Of a stretch of 64,000 nt of DNA, positions 45,273 to 53,322 are shown in pieces. Location of the stretch: the IMG/VR virus record IMGVR_UViG_3300031669_000014, positions 16,565 through 80,564 of that record; one strand, given 5' to 3'. Each line of letters begins with the position of its first letter. Position 1 is the stretch's first letter. The translations under genes were made by a program, and so were the position numbers. A model generated the notes under the pieces. That model saw only the letters and a list, made by a program, of their open reading frames with translations. It made no database searches and was not told where the DNA came from. The DNA comes from a virus.

Positions 45273-47051
45273 TTACATCCCAACCGGCCCACCTCCCCCG
45301 GGAGGTACGCCTCCACTGGCGCCCATTTGCGCCTGCATTTGCATTTGTGCCTGCTGTAACATTTTTTGCTCTATCCTGGCTTTAATCAGCGGATAGTTGC
45401 GGATATCGAACCGCCTCGCTACTTCCTCGTCGTCAATAATACCCTTGTCGAACAAAAGCAAGGCATCTTGCCGGTCACGGTTGCGGGTTACTGTGGCCGC
45501 GGTCCCTACCTCGAGGACAACATCAAGGGGTATTTCCTCGGTCATCTGTCCCATTTCGTCGGTTCGGTAGAGGTCTTGATTGGTAAAATCCATAAACCCA
45601 AAAGAATTATTGCCTCTATTAATCATTTCAACACCGAGAAGTTGAGGCACATCCCCGGTAATCCGTATCTTCCTCGGATCGGTGTAATACTGCCTGATCC
45701 GGCTTAATAACTTCTCACCTAATAGAATCAACGCATTATTCACGTTCCGGGCTTTCTTGCGGATACGCGACAAAGCAAACTCCTGTAGCCGCTCAAACGC
45801 TACTCCGGATTCCCCGGAACCAGGGGATCGCCCTTGCAACACTTCCCGAATACCGGAAATAATCTCTAAATCAGATTTGCAGGCAAAAAGCCACTCAAAA
45901 ACAGCGGAAGGAAAGTTCGGCGGAGGTGTTATGTTAACTTCCCCACCCTTACTCTTCTTGATAAGCGCCCCTTCCAGGTTATCTAGGCTGGCCTCGTCAA
46001 TATTTGCCTCATCGTCATAAACAATATGCGTGTGCGCCGTCATCCTGATGTAGTCATTCAACCGGCTGACGATCTTGTTAATATCTGTATTGATCTCGGT
46101 GATATGCTCCACATCACCCATGGGCCAAAAGGAATCAGACTGTTCATAATTAGGAATGATAATGTATGGAGGATCACCATCCTCGAAGGGGTTATTGTCG
46201 TCCTCTTCATTCAACCACACGTCCCCAGCCACGACAATCTTCCTGCCGTTAGGGTATTTTAGCCTGGTAACAGTTACCGCCTCACCAGTTTCCTCATTGG
46301 TTTCCTCTTCAGTGAAAGACGCCTCGTCCCTTACCCAGACCTCATCCAGCCATGCCCTGTAATGCTTAGCATCACTAGGCGCCGCGCTGTCAACTTCCTT
46401 ATTGTATTCACTGGAAAGCGTTGTGCCGTCTTCTTCCAGGGAAATACTCTCGTTCGGTTTGACAAACTTGCCCTTTTCCGGGTAGTCTCTAACAATCTTC
46501 CATAGCGGCGTAGGGGTATGCTGTATTACCACCTTGGCAGTTTCCAGACTTGTAGCGTCCGGGTCTACGAGGAGGTGATCCGGGTGTACCACGTCCACTA
46601 CTATTTCACCATCAGGGTAGTTAATCAGCGGGTCATAGTAAACCTTGAGAATACCAACGCCGGAAATAAGGTGATCCCTCAATGCCATCGGTAGCTTTTG
46701 ATCCATTCTGGACCGTTCCCACACAAAGGAAAGCACCCTCTTGGCTTTCTCCGCAGCCACTAGATCGTCCGGCCCCGCCCTCGGCCAGCAGTCAAGCGAA
46801 GGCTGGTTATCCGTCAACAGGGCAAGCCCATCTTCAACAGAGGAGAATATATAGTTCCTCTGCGAGTTTGCTTTTTTCTTTTGCTTCTTCTGGTGAGGAG
46901 TATAAAATTCGCCCCGGTAAACCTTATAACACTTATCGGTTATTTCTTTCCTCTTGGCCTTGGCCCTCTGGGCGTTCTTCACCCATGCCTTGACCATTGC
47001 CACAACTTTTTCTGCTTCTTCCGATGGGACATACTCCAAATCTTCAGCCAT
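45273..47051 (-). CDS. Portal protein (phage B)
   Basis: A 592-aa P22-type portal: VEDGLALLTDNQPSL, SGVGILKVYYDPLIN, PDHLLVDPDATSLETA, then PYIIIPNYEQSDSFWPMG and EINTDINKIVSRLNDYI. The C-terminus is helical and Met/Gln-rich with a Gly/Pro end. It sits between the large terminase and scaffold genes, the usual order. Confidence 0.9.
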   Translation of the reverse strand: MAEDLEYVPSEEAEKVVAMVKAWVKNAQRAKAKRKEITDKCYKVYRGEFYTPHQKKQKKKANSQRNYIFSSVEDGLALLTDNQPSLDCWPRAGPDDLVAAEKAKRVLSFVWERSRMDQKLPMALRDHLISGVGILKVYYDPLINYPDGEIVVDVVHPDHLLVDPDATSLETAKVVIQHTPTPLWKIVRDYPEKGKFVKPNESISLEEDGTTLSSEYNKEVDSAAPSDAKHYRAWLDEVWVRDEASFTEEETNEETGEAVTVTRLKYPNGRKIVVAGDVWLNEEDDNNPFEDGDPPYIIIPNYEQSDSFWPMGDVEHITEINTDINKIVSRLNDYIRMTAHTHIVYDDEANIDEASLDNLEGALIKKSKGGEVNITPPPNFPSAVFEWLFACKSDLEIISGIREVLQGRSPGSGESGVAFERLQEFALSRIRKKARNVNNALILLGEKLLSRIRQYYTDPRKIRITGDVPQLLGVEMINRGNNSFGFMDFTNQDLYRTDEMGQMTEEIPLDVVLEVGTAATVTRNRDRQDALLLFDKGIIDDEEVARRFDIRNYPLIKARIEQKMLQQAQMQMQAQMGASGGVPPGGGGPVGM

Positions 47052-47066
47052 TTAATCACCCACCTT

Positions 47067-48632
47067 CTACTGCACCCTCACTTTATGCTTCTCCCGCGAC
47101 CCGCCAATCTGCCGCGCCAGCCAGAAATACACACTGGCATGGGCGAAGTGGTCCGGCCCGGAATGCTCCCACGTCTTATAGCCCTTCTCCTCATCATGAA
47201 ACAAATACATATTCTCCCAATGCTCCAAAAACGATTCCCCGCGCTTTAACCCTCCCCCGCCTATTAACCGAGGCTCGGAAGGACTAATAAACACCCTCAG
47301 CCGGTTCTCTGCATACTCCGCGATTACCCGGTCTATTACTTCCGTCCTCATAGCGGAAACAGTCTGCTCCTTATAATTCACCGTGTAAATATCCTGCGAT
47401 CCCGGCATCCTGGTTGTCGGCGACCGGTAGTAGCACAGCTTCACCCGCCCCGGCCACGCCGCCCGGAACTCCTTCGCCTTCGTAGTCTCAGGCATGGCGT
47501 CGATAACCACGTGCCGGCAGTCATAAAGCCGCATGAAAGCGTCCAGCTCGTTCCAATTAGAGGTGCATACCTTGAATATCCCCTCCCGATTGCCGATTAC
47601 CACATGCAAGACCTGCCCAACATCTACACCCATAAACACGTCAAAAGTATCCGCCCGGGCATCAGACAGGTTTCTTAAAATAACATCCCTGTTTATAGTC
47701 GAATCCGTACCTAACCACGGAAGCCCTAAAACAAAGTTATAAAAAAACTGCGGGCTCTCGTTAAGCTCATCCTCAATCAGCGACGAGCACGGTATCCAGG
47801 GGGCCATCATCTGCGACACCCAATACCCGGATATCTCCCGGGAGGGGTATTTTGCCACCCACTGCCCCTGCCGGCGCATCTCGTCCGTTATCTCCCGCCC
47901 GCAGTGAATACAGATATACCTCTTATTGGAAAAATCCACATTGGCCGGCCAGTCCAAAAACTGCCACCCGCCAAAATTACCCCGACCACACTCACACTTG
48001 ACAAACCAATGCTTTTGATCGCTTCGCAGCCAACCCTCGTCAACCCCCCTCTTAGGCGCCGAAGGGTTAGAAAAAAACCACCTGCGCTTATACTGCGAGT
48101 GACCCAGGCGGGATTTATACGTCCCGATAACCTCGAGGTTAGACCGGTCTACCTCGTCATGCACCGTCACATCCCCGGTGGTCATAATACCTTCTTTCTC
48201 CGACATCGTGCCGCCGAAGAACCAAAAACCACGCCCTAACTGCTTCTGCGTGATAGTATCCCGCTCCATCTTAAACCCATTGGCCTTAATTATCGGGTCT
48301 ACCTTAGACGGAACAAACTTCTGAACGTCATTCATCAGCGTGGGCAGGGTGTAAATTATGTTATAACCAAATCGCTCCAATAGATAAAGGCACTTAAAAA
48401 TGAATATGGTCGATACGCCAATCTGTGCCGCCTTGCGGACATACAGCCTCTCCGAGAAGTCCTCCCATATACCCCTCTGAAATTCATGTTTCTCCAAAGT
48501 CACCGGCACACCGTTCTCATTCACCATGCCGTCTACCCAATTCAAAATACTGCGGCGCTTTTTTTTCTCCCCAAGAAGAATGCAAAGTTCCTCTTTTTGC
48601 TTGCGGGTCAGATTATTCGTCAAGTTCCTCAT
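47067..48632 (-). CDS. terL: Large terminase subunit, GpA-like (phage B)
   Basis: A 521-aa protein. Walker A-like YVRKAAQIGVST (residues 64-75) and Walker B VTVHDEVD (155-162) define the ATPase. A zinc site (KCECGRGN, CIHCGREI, around 215-245) is typical of the lambda GpA superfamily. The nuclease domain has VFMGVDVGQ and later HFAHASVYFWLA. It differs entirely from the PBSX-type enzyme at 4859-6193, so two distinct packaging motors are present. Confidence 0.9.
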   Translation of the reverse strand: MRNLTNNLTRKQKEELCILLGEKKKRRSILNWVDGMVNENGVPVTLEKHEFQRGIWEDFSERLYVRKAAQIGVSTIFIFKCLYLLERFGYNIIYTLPTLMNDVQKFVPSKVDPIIKANGFKMERDTITQKQLGRGFWFFGGTMSEKEGIMTTGDVTVHDEVDRSNLEVIGTYKSRLGHSQYKRRWFFSNPSAPKRGVDEGWLRSDQKHWFVKCECGRGNFGGWQFLDWPANVDFSNKRYICIHCGREITDEMRRQGQWVAKYPSREISGYWVSQMMAPWIPCSSLIEDELNESPQFFYNFVLGLPWLGTDSTINRDVILRNLSDARADTFDVFMGVDVGQVLHVVIGNREGIFKVCTSNWNELDAFMRLYDCRHVVIDAMPETTKAKEFRAAWPGRVKLCYYRSPTTRMPGSQDIYTVNYKEQTVSAMRTEVIDRVIAEYAENRLRVFISPSEPRLIGGGGLKRGESFLEHWENMYLFHDEEKGYKTWEHSGPDHFAHASVYFWLARQIGGSREKHKVRVQ

Positions 48633-48780
48633 CCCGTTTCGGTGGCCGTATTTTGAAACTAGGGCGCCTCAATGCCGGTAAGGGGCTCTCACCCTTGACT
48701 GCCCTATAATTGACGTGAGCACCAAGAATGAAACAGGTTATACATGAGATGAAAACGAGTAGGCCAGTTAGGAGATCCAT
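48613..48780 (-). CDS. Small single-span membrane protein
   Basis: A 55-aa protein: LLTGLLVFISCITCFILG spans the membrane, followed by a basic-acidic tail ending KRDEELDE. ATG 48780 has AAGGTG upstream. It corresponds in place and type to the 4594-4848 gene of phage A. Confidence 0.6.
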   Translation of the reverse strand: MDLLTGLLVFISCITCFILGAHVNYRAVKGESPLPALRRPSFKIRPPKRDEELDE

Positions 48781-49110
48781 AAAACACCTTCTTTCTAATA
48801 GTTGGAAATTGGAAATGTGTGAAAATGGTATTTTTTTCACGGGGGAGGGACTCCAATACGCAAGGGGGTGGGTGCTTTTCTAGGGTGGTGGGTGTACCCC
48901 CTCCCCCCCCTCCCCCTATGCAACAGCATGGTAACCGACCCCATGAATTACGCAGAACGAGTGTTTTGTTCCACTAATCAGCATTATGTAACCTAAAGCA
49001 AAACCCTGTAAGCCTTGGTAGAGTAGGCATACAGGGTCTCAATAGTCTCACTTGTGTAGTTGCTACGCTATTTATGCTATAGAATTACGCTATGTCGCAT
49101 AGTGTGGCTA
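48781..49110. other. Terminase intergenic region with G-rich tracts and inverted repeats
   Basis: No gene is seen. It holds purine/pyrimidine-rich tracts at 48840-48915, the dif-like copy 2, an inverted repeat ACCCTGT (49003-49009)/ACAGGGT (49031-49037), and short repeats of ACGCTAT/TGCTAT around 49066-49100. It could be the packaging site recognised by the small terminase. Confidence 0.45.
48967..48991 (+). other. dif-like 25-bp sequence, copy 2
   Basis: An exact inverted copy of 6296-6320. Read on the plus strand it has TTCC...AAT at the left and ATTATGTAA at the right, close to the Bacillus dif arms, with a divergent centre (TCAGCA). Relative to gene direction the two copies are oriented oppositely. 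Confidence 0.45.
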
Positions 49111-49692
49111 TTACTTTTGCAGTTCGGCTATCCGCCCTTCTAACTCTTCGTCAGTAAGTTTCGACGCCTGGTGTTTAATGGCCAGCTCGCCGGTTAGGCT
49201 CTGATCAACCTTATCTGTGAACATAGCCAAGTGCCGGCCAATCAATTCCAAGGCTTTCATCTTGTCGTGAGGCTTAACCTTGATGCCATCCCGGGTTTGG
49301 CTTACCTCTGCCAGGACCGAGCCGTCAACCTGGGACGATGGCTTCACCTGTACAGCGGCGCGGATTAGCTTAACCGGTTCCCCGCTTTCATTGTCAATCA
49401 CAGTCGCTTCTTCTGGGCCAAACTCCATAAAATCCTTAATATCAGTAAAGGCGATCTTGGCTAATTCTTTAAGCACTCGATCAGCTGTAATTTCCGTACG
49501 TTGTTCACGTTCTTTTTTAGCTTGCTCAATAACTCCCTGTATTTCAGGTTTCCTCAAGTTTTCTTCTCCAATAGAATAAGCTGTTTTAGCCGAATATCCT
49601 GCCCGAATTGCCGCCTGTGTAGCGTTCAAATCTATGAGATAGTTTTCGACAAATGCTTGCTGTTTTGGCGTCAGCTCCCGTCCTGCCGGCAT
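49111..49692 (-). CDS. terS: Small terminase subunit (phage B)
   Basis: A 193-aa Terminase_2 protein starting at ATG 49692 (GGAGGTG upstream): GRELTPKQQAFVENYL, LNATQAAIRAGYSAKTAYSIG, then PHDKMKALELIGRHLAMFTDKV. It is homologous to 6327-6830 although it pairs with a different type of large terminase. Confidence 0.9.
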   Translation of the reverse strand: MPAGRELTPKQQAFVENYLIDLNATQAAIRAGYSAKTAYSIGEENLRKPEIQGVIEQAKKEREQRTEITADRVLKELAKIAFTDIKDFMEFGPEEATVIDNESGEPVKLIRAAVQVKPSSQVDGSVLAEVSQTRDGIKVKPHDKMKALELIGRHLAMFTDKVDQSLTGELAIKHQASKLTDEELEGRIAELQK

Positions 49693-49775
49693 TTCCTTCA
49701 CCTCCAAAAATAATTCACACTTCCACCTATTCCCACGCCTCACAGCTTCCCTTGTGCGCCCCGCAAACTATCCCG

Positions 49776-49874
49776 CTAAGATGTTTCTACAAGATAATAC
49801 CCGTGTCTTGTCCGCTTGATTCTTCTGCCTAGCCGCTTATACTCCTGTGCTTCCCGCTTGTTAAGTCTTATCAT
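49776..49874 (-). CDS. 32-aa basic peptide
   Basis: A short ORF MIRLNKREAQEYKRLGRRIKR... ending YYLVETS, with GAAGGA just before ATG 49874. The KREAQEYKRL opening looks like a helix of a nucleic-acid-binding protein. Function unknown. Confidence 0.5.
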   Translation of the reverse strand: MIRLNKREAQEYKRLGRRIKRTRHGYYLVETS

Positions 49875-49914
49875 TTTCCTTCACCCCGTTCCTTATTTAC
49901 ACCAAGCCATGTGT

Positions 49915-50286
49915 TCAGTTGGTTGATTCGCGTGGCTGGTTGCCAGCGTGTATTTTGTTATGGCAATACTTACATAATACCATCACATCGTTAAAAGTCT
50001 CTCGACCACGGTTTTTATATGTTTTATGGTGTACTTTAATAAGTTTAGTTGAACCACATGATTGACAAGTATAATTAGCAAATTTACACACTTCTTCCTT
50101 GAAGTGTTGCCAGTGTTCAGTTTTTAGATATTCCAAATATGGCAATGTTTTTAAATATGACAACATGCTCCGGTACTCATCTTCCTCATTACCCCTGGGG
50201 AATATGCCACTTTCTTTAATCCAGTTAAAATTAAATGACGGGAAGCCAATGGAGCGTTGGCACGGCTGCAGACCGTTTCCCGTCAA
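49915..50286 (-). CDS. HNH endonuclease near the terminase
   Basis: Up to 123 aa; the likely core starts at ATG 50166 (MLSYLKTLPYLEYLKTEHW). HNH motif: CQSCGSTKLIKVHHKTYKNR ... VLCKYCHNKIH. HNH proteins of this size beside the small terminase often assist DNA packaging or cut cos-like sites. The start is uncertain because neither candidate has a good ribosome site. Confidence 0.75.
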   Translation of the reverse strand: MTGNGLQPCQRSIGFPSFNFNWIKESGIFPRGNEEDEYRSMLSYLKTLPYLEYLKTEHWQHFKEEVCKFANYTCQSCGSTKLIKVHHKTYKNRGRETFNDVMVLCKYCHNKIHAGNQPRESTN

Positions 50287-50394
50287 ACTATGCTTTAAAA
50301 AAAAATGGTGCTAAAAGATAAGAGATAGAGTTAGACATCGGCCCAAAGTTACCTTCAAGCCATGTGAGAGTAAGCCTGATGAGCAATATTTTTT

Positions 50395-50432
50395 GAGGTA
50401 GAATTACCGCATTTTTGAGGTAAATTTACCTC
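50395..50432. promoter_or_regulatory. Two operator-like dyads 22 bp apart
   Basis: A perfect 16-bp palindrome GAGGTAAATTTACCTC (50417-50432) and a half-perfect one GAGGTA...TACC (50395-50408), each after TTTTT. Two helical turns separate them. They sit at the 3' end of the winged-helix gene. The 50287-50436 gap has no gene. Confidence 0.5.
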
Positions 50433-50436
50433 ATTC

Positions 50437-50931
50437 TTATACAGCCCTTTTAGCAAAGATTGATGTCACTTTTTTGCCGGCCTTAAATGCTTTCAGGTTG
50501 TGATCAATCTTACAGCGTCTATGGTATTCCTCGTCAAAGAGGCTAAAAAGGAATGATGGGGTGTTGCCCATTTGATACAAAAAAGGATTCATATAATAAA
50601 TCTCATTTTCTCCGCTTTTCCACATTCCAAGGGCGTTCTTCTGTATTAGTACCTTTGCAACTTTTCGTATATTGGAGCGATCAATTCCGGTTTCTTGCGC
50701 CATTCTTTCTATGTTCATATAGTCCCCGCCAGGAGTTACGAGAGCGTTGGTGTTCAGTTGCAGAAACATTGATAATCTATGTATGGTTTTTTCTTCTGCC
50801 GCAGTGAAAACATTCTGCCTGTTCACGTATCTCCACACCTCCATCATTGTTTTAACAAAACGTTCAGCCTTTATGACATGTCCCTCGCCCGTGGACATAT
50901 CAACTATTTCTCTCCTGGCTATTTCAATCAC
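50437..50931 (-). CDS. Winged-helix protein, RepL-like or late regulator
   Basis: About 164 aa from GTG 50931 (ATG 50898 is also possible; the frame runs back to 51033 across a plus-strand promoter, which I consider non-coding). A winged helix is visible: NIERMAQETGIDRSNIRKVA, then LIQKNALGMWKSGENEIYYM and NPFLYQMG. This resembles RepL-type initiators and other phage wHTH regulators. It parallels 7396-7884 in phage A. Confidence 0.55.
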   Translation of the reverse strand: MIEIARREIVDMSTGEGHVIKAERFVKTMMEVWRYVNRQNVFTAAEEKTIHRLSMFLQLNTNALVTPGGDYMNIERMAQETGIDRSNIRKVAKVLIQKNALGMWKSGENEIYYMNPFLYQMGNTPSFLFSLFDEEYHRRCKIDHNLKAFKAGKKVTSIFAKRAV

Positions 50932-51015
50932 CCCCTTGGGATGGTGTGAGTTTAAAAACAAAACGCCTCCTTGGCGCTGCTTGCGAAAAGAATTTAAAAA
51001 CTTTTTAAAAGGGTG

Positions 51016-51044
51016 TTGACATGGTGTTATCATTATGATATGAT
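51016..51044 (+). promoter_or_regulatory. Strong plus-strand promoter of the 51 kb moron
   Basis: TTGACA (51016-51021), 17-bp spacer with a TATCATTATGATA dyad, TATGAT (51039-51044). The dyad inside the spacer is a likely operator for the ribbon-helix-helix protein encoded downstream. Confidence 0.8.
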
Positions 51045-51094
51045 AGGCACATCAAAAGGTCAGCCCACCTGAAACGGGCGGAAGGAGATTGAAA

Positions 51095-51424
51095 ATGAAA
51101 AAAATAACAGTTGATGTACCCGGTCAAGGCTTAGTGAATTTAACAGGAGAACTTGTTTCATCCGAGTTGTACTGGTCAAAGCCTTCAGAGGTTCGGACGC
51201 ACCTAAAGGGCGGTCAATACTCCACGGCGTGGGTCTGGAAAGAAAACTACCACGAAGTATGGAAATTCGAGGGACTTCCCGGAACCTACCGCCTAAACAG
51301 AATCGTAACCGGAAAATCCGGCACATGGGAAAATTGCGGCGAAAAATTCAAGGAAACTACAACTATTTTTCTAGAGACGAACCATGACCTATATAACCAC
51401 TTCGACCGAGTAGAGGAGGACTAA
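51095..51424 (+). CDS. Moron protein 1, unknown
   Basis: A 109-aa beta-rich protein; ATG 51095 lies seven bases after AGGAG. It contains STAWVWKENYHEVWKFEG and GTYRLNRIVTGKSGTWENCG. No family recognised. First gene of a plus-strand three-gene unit between the terminase and early regions. Confidence 0.65.
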   Translation: MKKITVDVPGQGLVNLTGELVSSELYWSKPSEVRTHLKGGQYSTAWVWKENYHEVWKFEGLPGTYRLNRIVTGKSGTWENCGEKFKETTTIFLETNHDLYNHFDRVEED

Positions 51425-51425
51425 C

Positions 51426-51599
51426 ATGACCATTGGACCTAATTCCACCCGCATCATTATTACCCTTGACAATGAACTTCTCGCCTGGGTTAACGCCCAG
51501 GCTGAGAAAGATAACCGTGACCGCTCAAACTGGATCGTGACATTAATCAAGCGCGAACGCGAGGCCCACACCCCCGAACAAAATAGGGAGGATAGATGA
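51426..51599 (+). CDS. Ribbon-helix-helix regulator
   Basis: A 57-aa Arc/CopG-type protein: strand RIIITLDNELLAWVN, helix A INAQAEKDN-like stretch and RSNWIVTLIKRERE as helix B. It starts two bases after the previous stop. It could autoregulate the 51016 promoter. Confidence 0.7.
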   Translation: MTIGPNSTRIIITLDNELLAWVNAQAEKDNRDRSNWIVTLIKREREAHTPEQNREDR

Positions 51600-51745
51600 A
51601 GATGAAAGATATATCCACCATGACGAAAAAAGAATTTGTAACCTACTACATGCGCGAAATGGCAAGATTGTTCCCTAACGCCACAATGGGAATGGATTAT
51701 TCGATCAAGGATGCTGAATTTGTCTACGATAATATGAAACCCTAA
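51596..51745 (+). CDS. Moron protein 3, small helical
   Basis: A 49-aa protein (KDISTMTKKEFVTYYMREM ... DYSIKDAEFVYDNMKP). Its ATG overlaps the upstream TGA (ATGA). The terminator at 51760 closes the unit. Function unknown. Confidence 0.6.
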   Translation: MKMKDISTMTKKEFVTYYMREMARLFPNATMGMDYSIKDAEFVYDNMKP

Positions 51746-51759
51746 GCCTGCCCCAGTAT

Positions 51760-51786
51760 AGCCGCCGCAAGGCGGTTTTACTTTTG
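51760..51786 (+). terminator. Terminator of the 51 kb moron
   Basis: GCCGCC, loop GCAA, GGCGGT, then TTTACTTTT on the plus strand. It faces the minus-strand terminator at 51792-51814. Confidence 0.85.
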
Positions 51787-51791
51787 CGCAA

Positions 51792-51814
51792 AACAAAAGC
51801 ACCCCTGCGGGTGC
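51792..51814 (-). terminator. Terminator of the candidate sRNA, copy B
   Basis: On the minus strand GCACCC, loop GCAG, GGGTGC, then TTTTGTTTTG. Confidence 0.8.
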
Positions 51815-51891
51815 GGTGTTATCGTGTGGGGCTGTTGACGCAACCCCACGGGATGATGTCCAATGTCAATTTATAAATAAGCGTACTGTAC
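51795..51891 (-). ncRNA. Candidate phage small RNA, copy B
   Basis: The partner of 8200-8297. The central part, including ATTTATAAAT and the GTGGGG/CCCCAC hairpin, is the same; differences fall in the terminator loop, single bases, and a short 5' hairpin where a G-C pair becomes G-U. Here only convergent genes lie downstream, so the RNA stands alone. Confidence 0.55.
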
Positions 51892-51897
51892 ACCACT

Positions 51898-51926
51898 AAC
51901 ATACCATGTCAATTGCGAGCTGTCAA
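51898..51926 (-). promoter_or_regulatory. Promoter of the candidate sRNA, copy B
   Basis: TTGACA (complement of 51921-51926), 17-bp spacer, TATGTT (complement of 51898-51903), overlapping the stop of the upstream gene as in copy A. Confidence 0.55.
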
Positions 51927-52210
51927 CACTCCATATACAAACTTCTAAAGTTTTTAGGCGGCTTCTTGCGTTTTTTACATTTACTCTTGGAACTCCTGCC
52001 GGACGGCTCCCCCGGCGGCAGCGCCTCCTTTACCTTCCAGTCCGGCGGGCTCGTCCGGGCCCACCAGCCCCAAAACCCGTCCGCTTCCCAGGGGTCTTCC
52101 CGCTCGTTACGCTCCTGGATAGCGTCCACACTGGCAGCAGCGGCCTTGTTGACGCTTTGCTTTGCCGCTTCGTTAGCCCGGGTTAGATCCACCCTTTGAT
52201 CTTCGGCCAT
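51923..52210 (-). CDS. Conserved early protein with basic C-terminus
   Basis: A 95-aa protein homologous to 8329-8604: ANEAAKQSVNKAAAASVDAI, EDPWEADGFWGWWAR and the identical tail KSKCKKRKKPPKNFRSLY. ATG 52210 has GGGGGTGG upstream. The conserved basic tail suggests nucleic-acid binding. Confidence 0.7.
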   Translation of the reverse strand: MAEDQRVDLTRANEAAKQSVNKAAAASVDAIQERNEREDPWEADGFWGWWARTSPPDWKVKEALPPGEPSGRSSKSKCKKRKKPPKNFRSLYMEC

Positions 52211-52254
52211 CCCCGCCACCCCCTGCTAGATAATGTGTCTTGAGAGATTGACTA

Positions 52255-52530
52255 TTATTTTTTATCTTGCTTTATCCCATGCTTTTCAAACCACTTCTCA
52301 TAATCCACATAATCCTTGCATCTCCGGTCGTCGCTCATTCTGTATTCATGCTTTTCCCAGCAATAAACACCTTCCGCTAAATACAAACAGTCCCCACATG
52401 TGCGCCCCTTGTCTTTATTGTCGATGTCAACACAAGTACAGCTATCAACTTTTGCATTAAGTTCGTCAATTGTATCCTGTAGCTGTGCGATTAGTTGCAG
52501 CGTTTTCTCGCATCCATTACATCTTAACAT
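52255..52530 (-). CDS. Cysteine-rich coiled-coil protein
   Basis: A 91-aa protein: CNGCEKTLQLIAQLQDTIDE, then a cysteine pattern CTCVDI...CGDCLYL...YCWE...RCKDY, so a metal-binding domain follows a short coiled coil. ATG 52530 follows AGGAAGG. Unlike phage A, which has two paralogous genes here. Confidence 0.65.
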   Translation of the reverse strand: MLRCNGCEKTLQLIAQLQDTIDELNAKVDSCTCVDIDNKDKGRTCGDCLYLAEGVYCWEKHEYRMSDDRRCKDYVDYEKWFEKHGIKQDKK

Positions 52531-52747
52531 GGTTTCCTTCCTGTTGTTTAAATTCTTTTTCTGTCCTGTCATAATTAGGATTCCATCTGCATCCATCATT
52601 GGTATACAATTTTACGGTGTGCCCACACTTTTTACACCTAAACATGCTGACATTCGCGCTTTCATGGTCTAAGCAGTATGTATCTCTTTCCCATTCATGA
52701 TTAAAACAGAATAGAGATCCAATAATAGACTTAAATAAGCTAATCAA
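52517..52747 (-). CDS. Small zinc-knuckle protein
   Basis: A 76-aa homologue of 9790-10029, with FRCKKCGHTVKLY and about 85% identity over the first 70 residues. Confidence 0.7.
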   Translation of the reverse strand: MISLFKSIIGSLFCFNHEWERDTYCLDHESANVSMFRCKKCGHTVKLYTNDGCRWNPNYDRTEKEFKQQEGNHVKM

Positions 52748-53037
52748 GGTAGTACCCCCTCCTGTGATTCTTTGCCACGGTATTGGCTCTCCATTATGAC
52801 TTCAAGCACCCTCCTAGCCTCATCACGGTCAGATTCCTTTTCTCCCTCGCTTAAGTCTTTATAATTCGTGTAAAGTTGCCGCTTCCACCTATCGAACGCC
52901 CACTTGGGGATGATCATGTTCCCAGTTTTAAAATATTTTCCGTTTTCAAACCTTTCTTCTTCTACGCACTTTGAGAATAGGTATTCCATCCATCCAGACC
53001 ATTGTTCATGGGCTAACGCTGCTAATTTTTCAAGCAT
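52744..53037 (-). CDS. Conserved phage early protein
   Basis: A 97-aa protein starting MLEKLAALAHEQWSGWMEYL with IPKWAFDRWKRQLYTNYKDL: a helical, aromatic protein common in phage early regions, without a known role. ATG 53037 follows GAGGGGG. Confidence 0.75.
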   Translation of the reverse strand: MLEKLAALAHEQWSGWMEYLFSKCVEEERFENGKYFKTGNMIIPKWAFDRWKRQLYTNYKDLSEGEKESDRDEARRVLEVIMESQYRGKESQEGVLP

Positions 53038-53209
53038 CAATATTCCCCCTCGCCTCAAATCTACTACACGGCTCCACATCATGGCATAACGGCATTTCCT
53101 TGCAGTCCACGCACTTCTTGCGCCTAAGTTGTACACCGTCCCACCAATACTGACTTTTAGCGATCAACCTCATGCTATGCTCAAGTTTGTCGATATCGCC
53201 TGGCTTCAT
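53030..53209 (-). CDS. Cysteine-rich small protein
   Basis: A 59-aa protein with RKKCVDCKEMPLCHD and EPCSRFEARG, four cysteines in a probable metal site. Its end overlaps the next start. It follows the structured leader at 53236-53308. Confidence 0.65.
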   Translation of the reverse strand: MKPGDIDKLEHSMRLIAKSQYWWDGVQLRRKKCVDCKEMPLCHDVEPCSRFEARGNIDA

Positions 53210-53235
53210 ATTGACACCCCCAGTTTTATTTGGAT

Positions 53236-53308
53236 GCCCCGCCAGCTACTACCCTGACGGGGCGACATATACACTTAATCACAACCGATAACGTAAGCGG
53301 GATTCACC
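53236..53308 (-). promoter_or_regulatory. Conserved structured leader, copy B
   Basis: The partner of 10587-10661. The GCCCCG/CGGGGC hairpin and the flanking TGTATATGTCG and CTTACGTTATC blocks are kept although the gene behind it is different. Confidence 0.45.
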
Positions 53309-53322
53309 TGCCTTTCGTTTTT

